The position numbers and the translations under genes were made by a program. Shown one piece after another: positions 30,256 to 39,197 of a stretch of 64,000 nucleotides of DNA. Each line of letters begins with the position of its first letter. Within the stretch, counting starts at the first letter, position 1. The stretch is from Streptococcus infantis. Lineage in GTDB: Bacteria; Bacillota; Bacilli; Lactobacillales; Streptococcaceae. The DNA lies in NCBI RefSeq assembly GCF_000960085.1, contig NZ_JYGT01000009.1:144775-208774 (forward strand), given 5' to 3'. The notes under the pieces were generated by a model. It had not been told where the DNA came from. It did not search any database and worked only from the letters and a program-made list of their open reading frames with translations.

Positions 30256-30594
30256 ATGAGTCAATTACCAAATTGCCCAAAATGTAATTCAGAATACGTA
30301 TATGAAGATGGCACACTTCTTGTTTGCCCAGAATGTGCTTACGAGTGGAATCCTTCTGAGCAAGCAGAAGTTGAAGAAGGAGTTGTTGCCATCGATGCAA
30401 ATGGAAATAAACTAGCTGATGGAGATACAGTCACTTTGATTAAGGACCTTAAGGTAAAAGGTGCACCTAAAGACCTGAAGCAAGGAACTCGTGTTAAAAA
30501 CATCCGTATTGTAGAAGGTGACCACAACATCGACTGTAAAATTGATGGTTTTGGCGCTATGAAACTTAAATCAGAATTTGTGAAGAAGATTTAA
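30256..30594 (+). CDS. YjdM/PhnA-like zinc-ribbon protein
   Basis: This 112-residue protein has an N-terminal zinc ribbon with CPKC near residue 7 and CPEC near residue 27, and a C-terminal SH3-like beta domain ([14 protein letters not shown]...). E. coli YjdM was once called PhnA and linked to alkylphosphonate use, but the true phosphonoacetate hydrolase is unrelated, so the function is best called unknown. It has its own TATAAT promoter (30194-30199) and ribosome site AAGGAG. The membrane protein gene begins 2 bases after its stop. Confidence 0.9.
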   Translation: MSQLPNCPKCNSEYVYEDGTLLVCPECAYEWNPSEQAEVEEGVVAIDANGNKLADGDTVTLIKDLKVKGAPKDLKQGTRVKNIRIVEGDHNIDCKIDGFGAMKLKSEFVKKI

Positions 30595-30596
30595 TC

Positions 30597-31229
30597 ATGA
30601 TTAAAAACGAAAAAGTAATATTTTATAGTCGTATCTTTTTATTTATAGCAGCCTTTACCGGTGTATACTTGGAGATCACCAAGCGAGGTGGTTTAGGGAT
30701 GTTGCTTTACTACACTGTACTTTCTAACCTTTTGGTTGTACTTTTTACAGGTTATCTTTTGTTAAAGATGCGTAGTGGCGGTGATAGTTGGCAGAGTTCT
30801 GGTATTCTACGTCTCAAAGGTGGCGTCACTATGAGTATTATGATTACTTGTGTCATCTATCATTTCATGCTAGCTCCTTTGACGACAGATTTTTACCGTT
30901 TGGAAAATTTCCTTTGCCATTATATTGTCCCTCTCTGGTTTTTAGCAGATACAATTATTTTTGACAAGAGTCGCCAATATAAGTTGGTTGATCCCATGCT
31001 TTGGACTAGTCTTCCTTTGCTTTATATGATTTTTGCCCTCTTAAACGGTTTTGTTCTAAAGATGGATGTCCCTAATGCTAAGGATAGTCCTTTCCCCTAT
31101 TTCTTCTTAAATGCCAATAAACATGGATGGGGATTTGTCTTTAGATGGGCCGGTATCATTTTTGTTGCCTACATGGTTTCAGGATATCTGTTTTATCTTG
31201 TGAAAAGCATTAAAAAATCTAAGAAATAA
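30597..31229 (+). CDS. Pr6Pr family membrane protein
   Basis: This 210-residue integral membrane protein has six predicted helices, an N-terminal basic start (MIKNEKVIFYSR) and polar/charged residues inside the membrane region (HFMLAPLTTDFYR, NANKHGWGFVFRW), features of the Pr6Pr family. The family has no established function. It starts 2 bases after the YjdM stop and without a clear ribosome site of its own other than what lies in the upstream coding end, so translation is probably coupled. A clean terminator follows. Confidence 0.82.
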   Translation: MIKNEKVIFYSRIFLFIAAFTGVYLEITKRGGLGMLLYYTVLSNLLVVLFTGYLLLKMRSGGDSWQSSGILRLKGGVTMSIMITCVIYHFMLAPLTTDFYRLENFLCHYIVPLWFLADTIIFDKSRQYKLVDPMLWTSLPLLYMIFALLNGFVLKMDVPNAKDSPFPYFFLNANKHGWGFVFRWAGIIFVAYMVSGYLFYLVKSIKKSKK

Positions 31230-31230
31230 G

Positions 31231-31255
31231 AGTACCCCGTAGTGGGTACTTTTTT
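31231..31255 (+). terminator. Intrinsic terminator after the Pr6Pr gene
   Basis: AGTACCC / GGGTACT stem with a 6-base loop and six T. Confidence 0.85.
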
Positions 31256-31365
31256 ATGTTTAGATAACTGTACCCGGACAAATCGTTTTTTTTTATCTTG
31301 TTCTTGAGTCATTTCTACCTTACAATAAATATGTAGCTACCAATACAACTATTGAGGAAGAAAAA

Positions 31366-32241
31366 ATGACTGAAAATCGTTATGAATTAAATAAAAATTT
31401 GGCGCAAATGCTTAAAGGTGGCGTCATCATGGACGTTCAAAACCCCGAACAAGCAAGAATTGCAGAGGCTGCAGGTGCAGCAGCAGTTATGGCTTTGGAG
31501 CGAATCCCAGCTGATATTCGTGCGGCCGGTGGTGTCTCTCGTATGAGTGATCCTAAGATGATCAAGGAAATTCAAGAAGCAGTCAGCATTCCAGTTATGG
31601 CTAAGGTTCGAATTGGGCATTTTGTTGAAGCTCAGATTTTAGAAGCCATCGAGATTGACTATATCGATGAGAGTGAAGTACTATCTCCAGCTGATGATCG
31701 TTTCCATGTGGACAAGAAAGAATTCCAAGTTCCTTTTGTTTGCGGTGCAAAAGACCTAGGAGAAGCCTTGCGTCGTATCGCAGAAGGTGCTTCTATGATT
31801 CGTACAAAAGGAGAGCCTGGAACAGGAGACATCGTTCAAGCAGTCCGCCATATGCGTATGATGAATCAAGAAATCCGCCGCATTCAAAATCTCCGTGAAG
31901 ATGAACTCTATGTCGCAGCAAAAGAACTCCAAGTTCCAGTAGAATTAGTTCAATACGTCCACGAACATGGAAAATTACCAGTTGTCAACTTTGCAGCTGG
32001 AGGTGTGGCAACACCAGCAGATGCCGCTCTTATGATGCAACTCGGTGCGGAAGGCGTCTTTGTCGGCTCAGGGATTTTCAAGTCAGGTGATCCTGTCAAA
32101 CGTGCTGCAGCTATTGTTAAAGCTGTTACGAATTATCAAAATCCTCAAATTCTAGCTGAAATCTCTGAAGATTTAGGTGAAGCCATGGTTGGTATCAATG
32201 AAAATGAAATCCAAATTCTCATGGCTGAGCGAGGAAAATAG
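31366..32241 (+). CDS. pdxS: Pyridoxal 5'-phosphate synthase subunit PdxS
   Basis: PdxS makes PLP from ribose-5-phosphate, glyceraldehyde-3-phosphate and ammonia delivered by PdxT; twelve PdxS barrels bind twelve PdxT. The 291-residue TIM barrel shows the substrate Lys segment [12 protein letters not shown] near residue 80, [11 protein letters not shown] with the second catalytic Lys near residue 148, and the phosphate loop [19 protein letters not shown] precedes the ATG. pdxT starts on the base after the stop. No MocR-type PdxR regulator is adjacent, unlike in several relatives. Confidence 0.97.
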   Translation: MTENRYELNKNLAQMLKGGVIMDVQNPEQARIAEAAGAAAVMALERIPADIRAAGGVSRMSDPKMIKEIQEAVSIPVMAKVRIGHFVEAQILEAIEIDYIDESEVLSPADDRFHVDKKEFQVPFVCGAKDLGEALRRIAEGASMIRTKGEPGTGDIVQAVRHMRMMNQEIRRIQNLREDELYVAAKELQVPVELVQYVHEHGKLPVVNFAAGGVATPADAALMMQLGAEGVFVGSGIFKSGDPVKRAAAIVKAVTNYQNPQILAEISEDLGEAMVGINENEIQILMAERGK

Positions 32242-32814
32242 ATGAAAATTGGAATATTAGCCTTGCAGGGAGCCTTTGTAGAACATGAAAAAGTGCTTGC
32301 TGAACTAGGAGTTGAAAGTATTGAATTGCGAAATCTAGAAGATTTTCAGCAACATCGAAGTGAGCTTTCAGGTTTGATTTTGCCAGGAGGTGAGTCGACA
32401 GCTATGGGAAAACTCTTACGTGACCAGAATATGATACTCCCTCTAAGAGAAGCTATTCTCAATGGCTTACCAGTCTTTGGGACTTGTGCCGGTTTGATTT
32501 TGCTAGCGAGACAAATCGCTTCTCAAGAGGAAAGTCATCTGGCGACTATGGATACAGTAGTAGAGCGTAATGCCTATGGGCGTCAGCTAGGAAGCTTTTA
32601 TACTGAGGCAGACTGTAAGGGTGTTGGTAAAATTCCAATGACTTTTATCCGTGGACCTATTATTAGTGAAGTTGGTAAGGGTGTTGATGTTCTGGCAGTA
32701 GTGAATCATCAAATCGTTGCGGCACAAGAAAAGAATATGCTAGTGACTTCATTTCATCCGGAATTGACAAATGATCTTCGCTTGCACCAGTATTTTATCA
32801 ATATGTGCAAATAA
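32242..32814 (+). CDS. pdxT: Pyridoxal 5'-phosphate synthase glutaminase subunit PdxT
   Basis: PdxT hydrolyses glutamine and channels ammonia to PdxS. The 190-residue class I amidotransferase has the [10 protein letters not shown] loop, the nucleophile in [11 protein letters not shown] near residue 79 and the His-Glu pair in SFHPELT near residue 171, a complete triad. Its ATG immediately follows the pdxS stop and its ribosome site (GAGGAAA) is inside pdxS, ensuring coupled translation and balanced subunits. A strong terminator follows. Confidence 0.97.
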   Translation: MKIGILALQGAFVEHEKVLAELGVESIELRNLEDFQQHRSELSGLILPGGESTAMGKLLRDQNMILPLREAILNGLPVFGTCAGLILLARQIASQEESHLATMDTVVERNAYGRQLGSFYTEADCKGVGKIPMTFIRGPIISEVGKGVDVLAVVNHQIVAAQEKNMLVTSFHPELTNDLRLHQYFINMCK

Positions 32815-32847
32815 AAAAGAGGTTGGGATTTTTCCCAACTTCTTTTT
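32813..32847. terminator. Bidirectional terminator between pdxT and the hemolysin III gene
   Basis: AAGAGGTTGGGA / TCCCAACTTCTT around TTTT, with A- and T-runs on both sides; serves both converging units. Confidence 0.9.
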
Positions 32848-33495
32848 TTACATATAATAAACAATGGCAATGTATTGGAGAGCAGAGGCTGCTAGGATGA
32901 AGAGATGCCAAATCATATGGAAGTATGGTTTCTTCTTAGCGTAGAACCCGGCACCAACTGTATAACATAGACCTCCTGATACCATGAGACTCCAGAAAAT
33001 TGGAGTTGTTTGGCTGATGATAGCTGGTAAGATAGCTAGAACTAGCCATCCCATGATAAGGTAGAGGATGAGACTGAATTTTTCATTGACCTTCTTGGCA
33101 AAGATTTTATAGAGAATACCGAAAATAGTTGTCCCCCACTGGATAGCAATAATGAGATAACCAAACCAGTTGTTCATCAAAGTTAAAACCACAGGAGTAT
33201 AAGATCCAGCGATTGCCACATAAATCATAGAATGGTCGATGATACGCAAGACGTACTTATGAGTCGAACCATAAGCCATAGAATGATAAATGGTCGATGA
33301 AAGGAACATGAGAAAGAGGCTGATGACGAAGATGGAAACACCGATAGACGATAAGAAACCATGTGCCTCATAACTATAGGTTGATGAAATAGGAAGTAGG
33401 ATGAGCATGATAAATGCTCCTACAGCATGGGTAACGCTGTTGGCAATTTCTTCTCCAAAACTAAGTCGTTTACTAAGTTTGAAACTAGTATTCAT
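32848..33495 (-). CDS. Hemolysin III family membrane protein (YqfA/PAQR-like)
   Basis: This 215-residue protein has seven predicted membrane helices and the family metal-binding residues: SSTIYHSMAYG with HxxDHS (RIIDHSMIYVAIAGSYTPV) and the C-terminal HMIWHLFI. It belongs to the HlyIII/PAQR superfamily, whose members are likely metal-dependent hydrolases or membrane-property sensors; haemolysis has been shown for a Bacillus member only. It overlaps the upstream DUF1836 gene by 11 bases, so the two are co-expressed. Confidence 0.9.
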   Translation of the reverse strand: MNTSFKLSKRLSFGEEIANSVTHAVGAFIMLILLPISSTYSYEAHGFLSSIGVSIFVISLFLMFLSSTIYHSMAYGSTHKYVLRIIDHSMIYVAIAGSYTPVVLTLMNNWFGYLIIAIQWGTTIFGILYKIFAKKVNEKFSLILYLIMGWLVLAILPAIISQTTPIFWSLMVSGGLCYTVGAGFYAKKKPYFHMIWHLFILAASALQYIAIVYYM

Positions 33496-33940
33496 TTGTT
33501 TCCTCCTCTTCGGTTTCTGAATAGACTAGTGCAAGTGTTTGATGATAGAGTTTGACAGTTTGGCAGCTTGCCTGGATAATGGGATTAGCTGGATCAATAT
33601 CTTCATTCATATAGTCCACAAAAGCATTGTAAAGTTCTTCTGAATTAGTGTCTGTATGTAGGGTATTAAGGGTTTGAGCAATTTCTTGGATAGAAAAAAC
33701 AGACTTGAGAGTGGTAATAGCAATCAATCGTGCGATTTGTTTGCGTTGGTATTTTTTCTTTTCAGGTTTACTGATATAACCGTGTTTGACATAGTTGTTC
33801 ACCATGGATGCTGTCAAACCTTTCTCCTTGTCAGGAGAAGCTGGAGGACAGATTTGATTGACATAGAGCAGAACCTGGTCCAGATAGAGATTGATACTTG
33901 GAATTTCTTCCCATTTTGGATAGGAAAAAGTGGTATTCAT
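33485..33940 (-). CDS. DUF1836 family putative regulator
   Basis: This 151-residue protein has a MerR-like helix-turn-helix region (MVNNYVKHGYISKPEKKKYQ near residue 45), followed by helices (QIARLIAITTLKSVFSI) typical of DUF1836. The start at 33940 is chosen because AAAGGAG lies 7 bases before this ATG; a TTG six bases upstream is less likely. It overlaps the hemolysin III gene by 11 bases. The HTH suggests DNA binding, perhaps autoregulation of this two-gene unit, but no operator is recognised. Confidence 0.85.
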   Translation of the reverse strand: MNTTFSYPKWEEIPSINLYLDQVLLYVNQICPPASPDKEKGLTASMVNNYVKHGYISKPEKKKYQRKQIARLIAITTLKSVFSIQEIAQTLNTLHTDTNSEELYNAFVDYMNEDIDPANPIIQASCQTVKLYHQTLALVYSETEEEETNEY

Positions 33941-34074
33941 TTTCAACTCCTTTTTATCTAGTTTTAATAACTAGATTATAAAATATTAGAAATAATAAGT
34001 CAAGTTTCAAGTGCTTGTAGAAAGAAATAATTTATGCTATGATGAGAGAAAATAGTATGAAAAGAGGATAAATG

Positions 34075-34575
34075 ATGGAGATTCGCTTAGCCTTTCCAAA
34101 CGAAGTTGATGCAATTATGCAAGTGATAGAGGGAGCCAAGAAATGTTTGGCAGAAGCTGGTAGCACTCAGTGGCAAAACGGCTACCCAGATGTAGATACC
34201 ATTATTGAAGATATCATCTCTGGTCAAGCTTATGTAGCACTAGACGAAGGTGACCTCTTAGCCTATGCAGCAGTGACTAAAAGCCCAGAAAAAGCTTATG
34301 AAGCAATTTATGATGGCAACTGGGAGGGAAATGAAGCAGAATACTTAGTATTTCACCGTATTGCTGTTGATAGAGATGCCCAAGGTCAAGGTGTTGCTCA
34401 GACCTTTTTAGAAGGCTTGATTGAAGGCTTCGATTACCTAGATTTTCGTTCAGATACGCACGCTAAAAACATAGCCATGCAGCATATCTTTGAAAAACTT
34501 GGCTTCAAACAGGTTGGTAAAGTTCCAGTAGACGGGGAACGCTTGGCCTATCAAAAATTAAAATCAAATGCCTAA
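34075..34575 (+). CDS. GNAT family N-acetyltransferase
   Basis: This 166-residue protein has the GNAT fold with the acetyl-CoA motif in the segment FHRIAVDRDAQGQGVAQTFL near residue 99 and the C-terminal strand GFKQVGKVPVDGERLAYQKL. The acetyl acceptor is unknown. Two adjacent ATGs (34072 and 34075) are possible; the second fits the AGAGG ribosome site better. The last 8 bases overlap the ogt gene, so these two and the following ArsC-like gene likely form one unit. A TATGAT-type -10 lies near 34038. Confidence 0.88.
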   Translation: MEIRLAFPNEVDAIMQVIEGAKKCLAEAGSTQWQNGYPDVDTIIEDIISGQAYVALDEGDLLAYAAVTKSPEKAYEAIYDGNWEGNEAEYLVFHRIAVDRDAQGQGVAQTFLEGLIEGFDYLDFRSDTHAKNIAMQHIFEKLGFKQVGKVPVDGERLAYQKLKSNA

Positions 34576-35080
34576 GAAGTATGTAAAGATGCTATACAAG
34601 TCACCGATTGGTCCCCTATCTCTGGTAGCAGATGACCACTATTTGTTTGGGATATGGATTGAAGAAGAGAGCGATTTTGAGAAGGGATTATCTGAAAATG
34701 ATGTGACTGTTGTTGAAAGTCATCCCATTTTAAATCAAATTACTTCCTATTTAGAGACTTATTTTAAGGGGCAAAATCAAGACTTATCTGAGATGCCTTT
34801 AGCTCCTGTCGGTAGTGACTTTGAAAAAAGAGTCTGGAACTACTTGAGAGGAATTCCTTTTGGTCAGACAGTTACTTATGGGCAAATAGCTAAGGACTTG
34901 CAGGTGGCTTCTGCTCAAGCAATCGGAGGAGCAGTAGGTCGCAATCCCTGGTCTATCCTTGTACCTTGTCACCGTGTGCTAGGTGCTGGAGGACGTCTGA
35001 CAGGCTATGCTTGGGGGCTCGAAAAGAAGGCTTGGCTCTTGAGGCATGAAGGTGCAAGTTATCAAGAAAATAAAAAATAG
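34568..35080 (+). CDS. ogt: Methylated-DNA-[protein]-cysteine S-methyltransferase
   Basis: It repairs O6-methylguanine by irreversible transfer of the alkyl group to its own Cys. The 170-residue protein has the ribonuclease-like N domain and the C-terminal HTH domain with FGQTVTYGQIAK, GGAVGRNP (Asn/Arg finger region) and the acceptor motif VPCHRVLGA with Cys134. The ATG overlaps the end of the acetyltransferase gene by 8 bases. It is a single-domain Ogt-type enzyme, not the Ada fusion. The context gives no sign of an adaptive-response regulator. Confidence 0.94.
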   Translation: MPKKYVKMLYKSPIGPLSLVADDHYLFGIWIEEESDFEKGLSENDVTVVESHPILNQITSYLETYFKGQNQDLSEMPLAPVGSDFEKRVWNYLRGIPFGQTVTYGQIAKDLQVASAQAIGGAVGRNPWSILVPCHRVLGAGGRLTGYAWGLEKKAWLLRHEGASYQENKK

Positions 35081-35092
35081 AAAGAGAAGAAA

Positions 35093-35449
35093 ATGTTAGA
35101 ATTTATCGAATATCCAAAATGTACAACTTGTAAAAAAGCTAAGAAAGAATTAGATCAACTCGGACTAGAATATAAAGACGTTCATATCGTTGAAGAGACT
35201 CCGAGTGAAAAGGTCATTTTAAACTGGCTCGAAACTTCGGGATTTGAATTGAAGCAATTTTTCAATACTAGTGGAATCAAATATCGTGAACTCGGATTGA
35301 AAGATAAGGTTGGAACATTGTCAAACAAAGAAGCAGCCAAACTCTTGGCTAGTGATGGTATGCTATTGAAACGTCCAATACTTGTTGAAAATGGTCTTGT
35401 AAAACAAATTGGCTACCGTAAGACATACAAGGACTTGGATTTGAATTAG
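35093..35449 (+). CDS. ArsC/Spx-family thioredoxin-fold protein
   Basis: This 118-residue protein has the N-terminal YPKCTTCKKAKKEL with a CxxC pair (Cys10, Cys13) and the downstream KRPILVENG segment with the conserved Arg-Pro, as in the ArsC/YffB/Spx superfamily. It lacks the typical Spx start and the residues known to contact the RNA polymerase alpha subunit cannot be confirmed, so an arsenate-reductase-like redox enzyme is as likely as a regulator. It starts 12 bases after ogt with ribosome site AAGAGAAG. There are no arsenic genes nearby. Confidence 0.85.
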   Translation: MLEFIEYPKCTTCKKAKKELDQLGLEYKDVHIVEETPSEKVILNWLETSGFELKQFFNTSGIKYRELGLKDKVGTLSNKEAAKLLASDGMLLKRPILVENGLVKQIGYRKTYKDLDLN

Positions 35450-35532
35450 TTTTTTTCTATCTCCTTGATAGATAAAATATATAACCTCCCACTTTTAAAG
35501 TATGATACACTAGAAGGTAGATGAAGTCTGAT

Positions 35533-35564
35533 ATGCTCGTAGCAAATATTTTTAATTAGAGCAT
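35533..35564 (+). promoter_or_regulatory. Inverted repeat upstream of the amino-acid ABC transporter
   Basis: ATGCTC (35533-35538) and GAGCAT (35559-35564) flank an A/T-rich 20-base spacer just before a TATGAT-type -10. It could be an operator for a sulfur or amino-acid regulator, but no matching consensus is certain. Confidence 0.4.
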
Positions 35565-35605
35565 AAGTATGATAGAATGAATCATTATCTTGAGAGGATG
35601 TTTCT

Positions 35606-36406
35606 ATGAATGTTACAACGATTTTAGCATCTGATTGGTATCAAAATTTGATGCAATATATTCCAGATGGCAAACTTTTTAGTTGGCGTTCTGTCTTTGA
35701 TGGGATCCCAAGAATTGTACAGCAATTACCTACAACATTGATGTTGACGGTATTTGGTGCCTTTTTTGGTATCATGCTAGCCCTAATCTTTGCTATCGTT
35801 AAAATCAACCGAGTTAGATTTATATACCCATTACAAGCCTTTTTTGTTAGTTTCCTAAAAGGAACCCCAATTTTAGTTCAACTTATGTTGACCTATTACG
35901 GGATTCCATTAGCTCTGAAAGCATTGAATCAACAATGGGGTACTTCTCTGAACATTAATGCGATTCCAGCAGCAGCGTTTGCGATTGTAGCCTTTGCCTT
36001 TAACGAGGCAGCCTATGCTAGTGAAACTATCCGTGCAGCCATTCTTTCTGTAAATCCAGGTGAGATTGAAGCTGCTCGTAGTCTTGGGATGACACGTGCA
36101 CAAGTTTATCGCCGTGTGATTATTCCAAATGCAGCCGTGGTTGCAACACCAACCTTGATTAACTCCCTCATTGGATTGACCAAGGGAACTTCCCTCGCCT
36201 TTAGTGCAGGTGTCGTAGAAGTTTTTGCCCAAGCTCAAATCTTAGGTGGTGCAGACTATCGTTACTTCGAACGTTTTATCTCAGTAGCTCTAGTTTATTG
36301 GGTTGTAAATATTGCTATTGAAAATCTTGGTCGTTTCATTGAAAGAAAAATGGCGATTTCAGCACCAGATAATGTTGAGACAGATGTGAAAGGAGAGCTT
36401 CGCTAA
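35606..36406 (+). CDS. Amino-acid ABC transporter permease
   Basis: This 266-residue HisM/GlnP-type permease has about five membrane helices and the EAA loop EAARSLGMTRAQVYRRVIIPNA near residue 150, which docks onto the ATPase. The TLMLTVFGAFFGIMLAL start of the domain is typical. Its last base overlaps the ATPase ATG. No substrate-binding protein is encoded here, so it depends on one elsewhere; homologous pneumococcal transporters next to trxB are linked to cystine or polar amino acids, but the sequence does not prove the substrate. Confidence 0.9.
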   Translation: MNVTTILASDWYQNLMQYIPDGKLFSWRSVFDGIPRIVQQLPTTLMLTVFGAFFGIMLALIFAIVKINRVRFIYPLQAFFVSFLKGTPILVQLMLTYYGIPLALKALNQQWGTSLNINAIPAAAFAIVAFAFNEAAYASETIRAAILSVNPGEIEAARSLGMTRAQVYRRVIIPNAAVVATPTLINSLIGLTKGTSLAFSAGVVEVFAQAQILGGADYRYFERFISVALVYWVVNIAIENLGRFIERKMAISAPDNVETDVKGELR

Positions 36407-37149
36407 TGATTAAAATCTCAAATTTAAGCAAATCCTTTTCAGGTCAGACCGTTTTGGACCATCTGAACTTAGATATTCAAAAAGGAGAGGTCGTTGCTCT
36501 TATTGGTTCATCAGGAGCTGGGAAATCAACCTTTCTTCGTAGCCTAAATTACCTAGAAACTCCCGATAGTGGAAGTATTCAGATTGATGATTTCAAAGTG
36601 GATTTTTCTCAAATTACGCAAGAAGAAATCTTGACTCTTCGTCGCAAACTATCTATGGTGTTCCAACAGTTCAATCTGTTTGAGCGTAGAACGGCCTTAG
36701 ACAATGTCAAGGAAGGTTTGGTAGTAGTTAAAAAACTATCAGATGAAGAAGCGACTAAGATAGCCAAAGAAGAGTTGGCTAAGGTTGGTCTATCTGATCG
36801 TCAACAACACTATCCTCGTCACTTGTCAGGTGGACAAAAACAACGGGTAGCCTTGGCGCGTGCTTTGGCCATGAAACCGGACGTCTTGCTCTTAGATGAA
36901 CCAACTTCAGCACTGGACCCAGAATTGGTTGGTGAGGTAGAAAGATCTATAGCTAATGCCGCTAAATCAGGCCAAACCATGATTTTGGTTAGTCATGACA
37001 TGTCCTTTGTCTCTCAAGTGGCTGATAAGGTTTTGTTCTTGGATAAAGGAAAGATTATTGAGTCTGGAACACCAGATGAGATTATCAATCATCCGAAAGA
37101 AGAACGAACAAAAGAATTCTTTGCTAGTTACAAACGGACCTACATTTGA
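36406..37149 (+). CDS. Amino-acid ABC transporter ATP-binding protein
   Basis: This 247-residue ATPase of the GlnQ class has Walker A GSSGAGKST near residue 35, Q-loop VFQQFNLFERR, signature LSGGQKQRV near residue 144, Walker B VLLLDEPTSALDP and the switch His in LVSHDM. It partners with the preceding permease as a homodimer. The ATG shares one base with the permease stop codon (TAATG), so translation is coupled. Only two genes of the transporter are present. Confidence 0.93.
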   Translation: MIKISNLSKSFSGQTVLDHLNLDIQKGEVVALIGSSGAGKSTFLRSLNYLETPDSGSIQIDDFKVDFSQITQEEILTLRRKLSMVFQQFNLFERRTALDNVKEGLVVVKKLSDEEATKIAKEELAKVGLSDRQQHYPRHLSGGQKQRVALARALAMKPDVLLLDEPTSALDPELVGEVERSIANAAKSGQTMILVSHDMSFVSQVADKVLFLDKGKIIESGTPDEIINHPKEERTKEFFASYKRTYI

Positions 37150-37228
37150 TATAATAGAAGATAAGAAAAACTCAGTTGGCTAAGCTAACTGGGTTTGCTC
37201 TTTAAAATTAATAGAAATGAGAGAGAGC

Positions 37229-37453
37229 ATGTTAGTCCAGCTATTTGCTTTATATTTAGAGAGTTTAGTGTTGACGATACTACTGGTCTTACTGGTTTTA
37301 GGGCTTTGGATTGGTTTTAGAGCTCTATCAGGAGTCGATAAAACTGCTAAGGAACGTCAAGCCCACCTCTACGATATGATTATGATTGGAGTTTTGATAA
37401 TTCCAGTACTGTCTTTTGCAACCATGAGTATCTTGTTGGTTCTCAAGGCATAA
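37229..37453 (+). CDS. DUF4059 family small membrane protein
   Basis: This 74-residue protein has two predicted membrane helices (ALYLESLVLTILLVLLVLGLW and the C-terminal LIIPVLSFATMSILLVL) separated by a charged loop (SGVDKTAKERQAHLYD). The start at 37229 is preferred over 37217 because GAGAGAG precedes it at a usual distance. It lies between the ABC transporter and trxB, a placement conserved in pneumococcus. No function is known. A TATAAT at 37152-37157 could be its promoter. Confidence 0.82.
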   Translation: MLVQLFALYLESLVLTILLVLLVLGLWIGFRALSGVDKTAKERQAHLYDMIMIGVLIIPVLSFATMSILLVLKA

Positions 37454-37518
37454 TAGTTGTTAAATAGGATATAATCCGTTAGAATAAAAATAGTTACAAC
37501 AAGAAAGAAGGAAAGAGA

Positions 37519-38430
37519 ATGTACGATACGATTATTATCGGTGCAGGTCCTGCTGGGATGACTGCAGCCTTGTATGCAGCACGCAGTAATCTGAAAGTTG
37601 CTTTGATTGAAGGTGGCCTTCCTGGTGGTCAGATGAATAATACTTCTGATATTGAAAACTATCCAGGTTATGCCAATATCAGTGGTCCAGAATTAGCTGA
37701 AAAGATGTTTGAACCTCTTGAAAATCTTGGAGTTGAACACCTCTATGGCTTTGTTGAAACTGTTGAGGACCATGGTGAATTTAAAAAAGTCGTAACAGAC
37801 GACCAAGTTTATGAAACTCGTACAGTTATCGTAGCGACAGGTTCTAAGCACCGTCTCTTGGGAGTTCCAGGTGAAGAAGAGCTCAATAGCCGTGGTGTTT
37901 CTTATTGTGCCGTTTGTGATGGAGCCTTTTTCCGTGACCAAGATTTGTTGGTTGTAGGTGGAGGTGACTCAGCAGTTGAAGAAGCAATCTTCTTAACGCA
38001 GTTTGCCAAAACTGTAACTATCGTTCACCGTCGTGATGAACTTCGTGCTCAAAAAGTCTTGCAAGATAGAGCTTTTGCCAATGAAAAAATCAATTTCATT
38101 TGGGATTCTGTTGTCAAAGAAATCAAGGGTGAGAACCGTGTGGAGTCAGTTGTCATTGAAAATGTTAAAACAGGACAAGTGACAGAACAAGCCTTTGGTG
38201 GTGTCTTCATCTATGTTGGATTAGATCCAGTTAGTGACTTCGTTCAAGAGTTGCAGATTCGAGACCAGGCAGGTTGGATTGTGACAGATGACCACATGAA
38301 GACAAGTGTTGCAGGAGTCTTTGCAGTTGGGGATGTTCGTCAGAAAGACCTTCGCCAAGTTACAACAGCAGTTGGAGATGGCGCTATTGCAGGTCAAGAA
38401 GCCTATAAATATATCATTGAACATAATTAA
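37519..38430 (+). CDS. trxB: Thioredoxin reductase
   Basis: TrxB uses NADPH to reduce thioredoxin through FAD and a redox disulfide. The 303-residue protein has the FAD motif GAGPAGMTAALYAARS at the N terminus, the active-site CAVC (Cys130, Cys133), the NADPH motif VVGGGDSAVEEA and the C-terminal FAD contact GVFAVGDVRQKDLRQV. AAGGAAAG lies 7-8 bases before the ATG. It has a promoter at 37468-37473 (TATAAT), independent of the transporter. A strong shared terminator follows. Confidence 0.95.
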   Translation: MYDTIIIGAGPAGMTAALYAARSNLKVALIEGGLPGGQMNNTSDIENYPGYANISGPELAEKMFEPLENLGVEHLYGFVETVEDHGEFKKVVTDDQVYETRTVIVATGSKHRLLGVPGEEELNSRGVSYCAVCDGAFFRDQDLLVVGGGDSAVEEAIFLTQFAKTVTIVHRRDELRAQKVLQDRAFANEKINFIWDSVVKEIKGENRVESVVIENVKTGQVTEQAFGGVFIYVGLDPVSDFVQELQIRDQAGWIVTDDHMKTSVAGVFAVGDVRQKDLRQVTTAVGDGAIAGQEAYKYIIEHN

Positions 38431-38465
38431 AAAAGTTTCCAATCAAACGATTGGAAACTTTTTTA
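38429..38465. terminator. Bidirectional terminator between trxB and rlmB
   Basis: AAGTTTCCAATC / GATTGGAAACTT around AAAC, with A-run before and T-run after. Confidence 0.92.
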
Positions 38466-39191
38466 TAATCGATTTCTGAAGACTTCGTACATGAGAATAG
38501 CAGCAGCAACACTGGCATTGAGACTTTGTACGTGACCATTCATTGGTATGGTGATCATCTCGTCCACTTGCTTCTTGATGTTGCTTGAGATACCTTTTCC
38601 CTCATTTCCGATAATAAGAGCGACTTTGCCACTTGTATTCCATTTATGGCAAGGAGTTCCATTCATATCAGTTCCAAAAGTCCAGAATCCCTCGTCTTTG
38701 AGTTTGTCCAAGGTTTGACTGAGATTAGTGACTCGGGCGATAGGAACGTGCTCGATAGCACCAGTCGCCGTTTTAGCAACAACTGGAGTGACGCCGACAG
38801 CTCGGTGTTTTGGAATAATAACACCTGAAACATTGGTTGCATCCGCTGTTCTCAAGATAGAACCGAGATTATGTGGATCTGTTAAACCATCAAGAATTAG
38901 TAGTAGTGGGTTTTCTTCTTGGCGTGTTTTTGCAAGAATCTGCTCAAGTTCTGTATAGGCGAATTCAGAAACACGTAGGACAAAACCCTGGTGAACAGCA
39001 CCCTCAGTCATTTCAGAAAGAGCCTTTTTTGAAGTCCAAGAGATGGATACTTTCTTTTCTGTAGCTAGTTCCTTAACCTTTTCTACATTTTTTCCACGAA
39101 GATCATCTTGGAGATAGAGTTTGTTCCCTGTATTTGCTAAAAGTGCTTCAGTGACGGCGTGAACGCCATAGACGATATCATTTGTTTTCAT
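38463..39191 (-). CDS. rlmB: TrmH/SpoU-family 23S rRNA 2'-O-ribose methyltransferase (RlmB type)
   Basis: This 242-residue SPOUT enzyme has an N-terminal substrate-binding domain (YGVHAVTEALLAN) and the knotted SAM domain with motif 1 LDGLTDPHNLGSILRTAD, motif 2 ALIIGNEGKGIS and motif 3 PMNGHVQSLNASVAAAI. RlmB methylates G2251 in E. coli numbering of 23S rRNA; the exact target here is inferred. The start at 39191 is chosen because a TGTTATAAT promoter ends 6 bases before it; upstream codons of the frame lie in the promoter. It has no ribosome site, so it appears leaderless. Confidence 0.9.
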   Translation of the reverse strand: MKTNDIVYGVHAVTEALLANTGNKLYLQDDLRGKNVEKVKELATEKKVSISWTSKKALSEMTEGAVHQGFVLRVSEFAYTELEQILAKTRQEENPLLLILDGLTDPHNLGSILRTADATNVSGVIIPKHRAVGVTPVVAKTATGAIEHVPIARVTNLSQTLDKLKDEGFWTFGTDMNGTPCHKWNTSGKVALIIGNEGKGISSNIKKQVDEMITIPMNGHVQSLNASVAAAILMYEVFRNRL

Positions 39192-39197
39192 GGCTCT

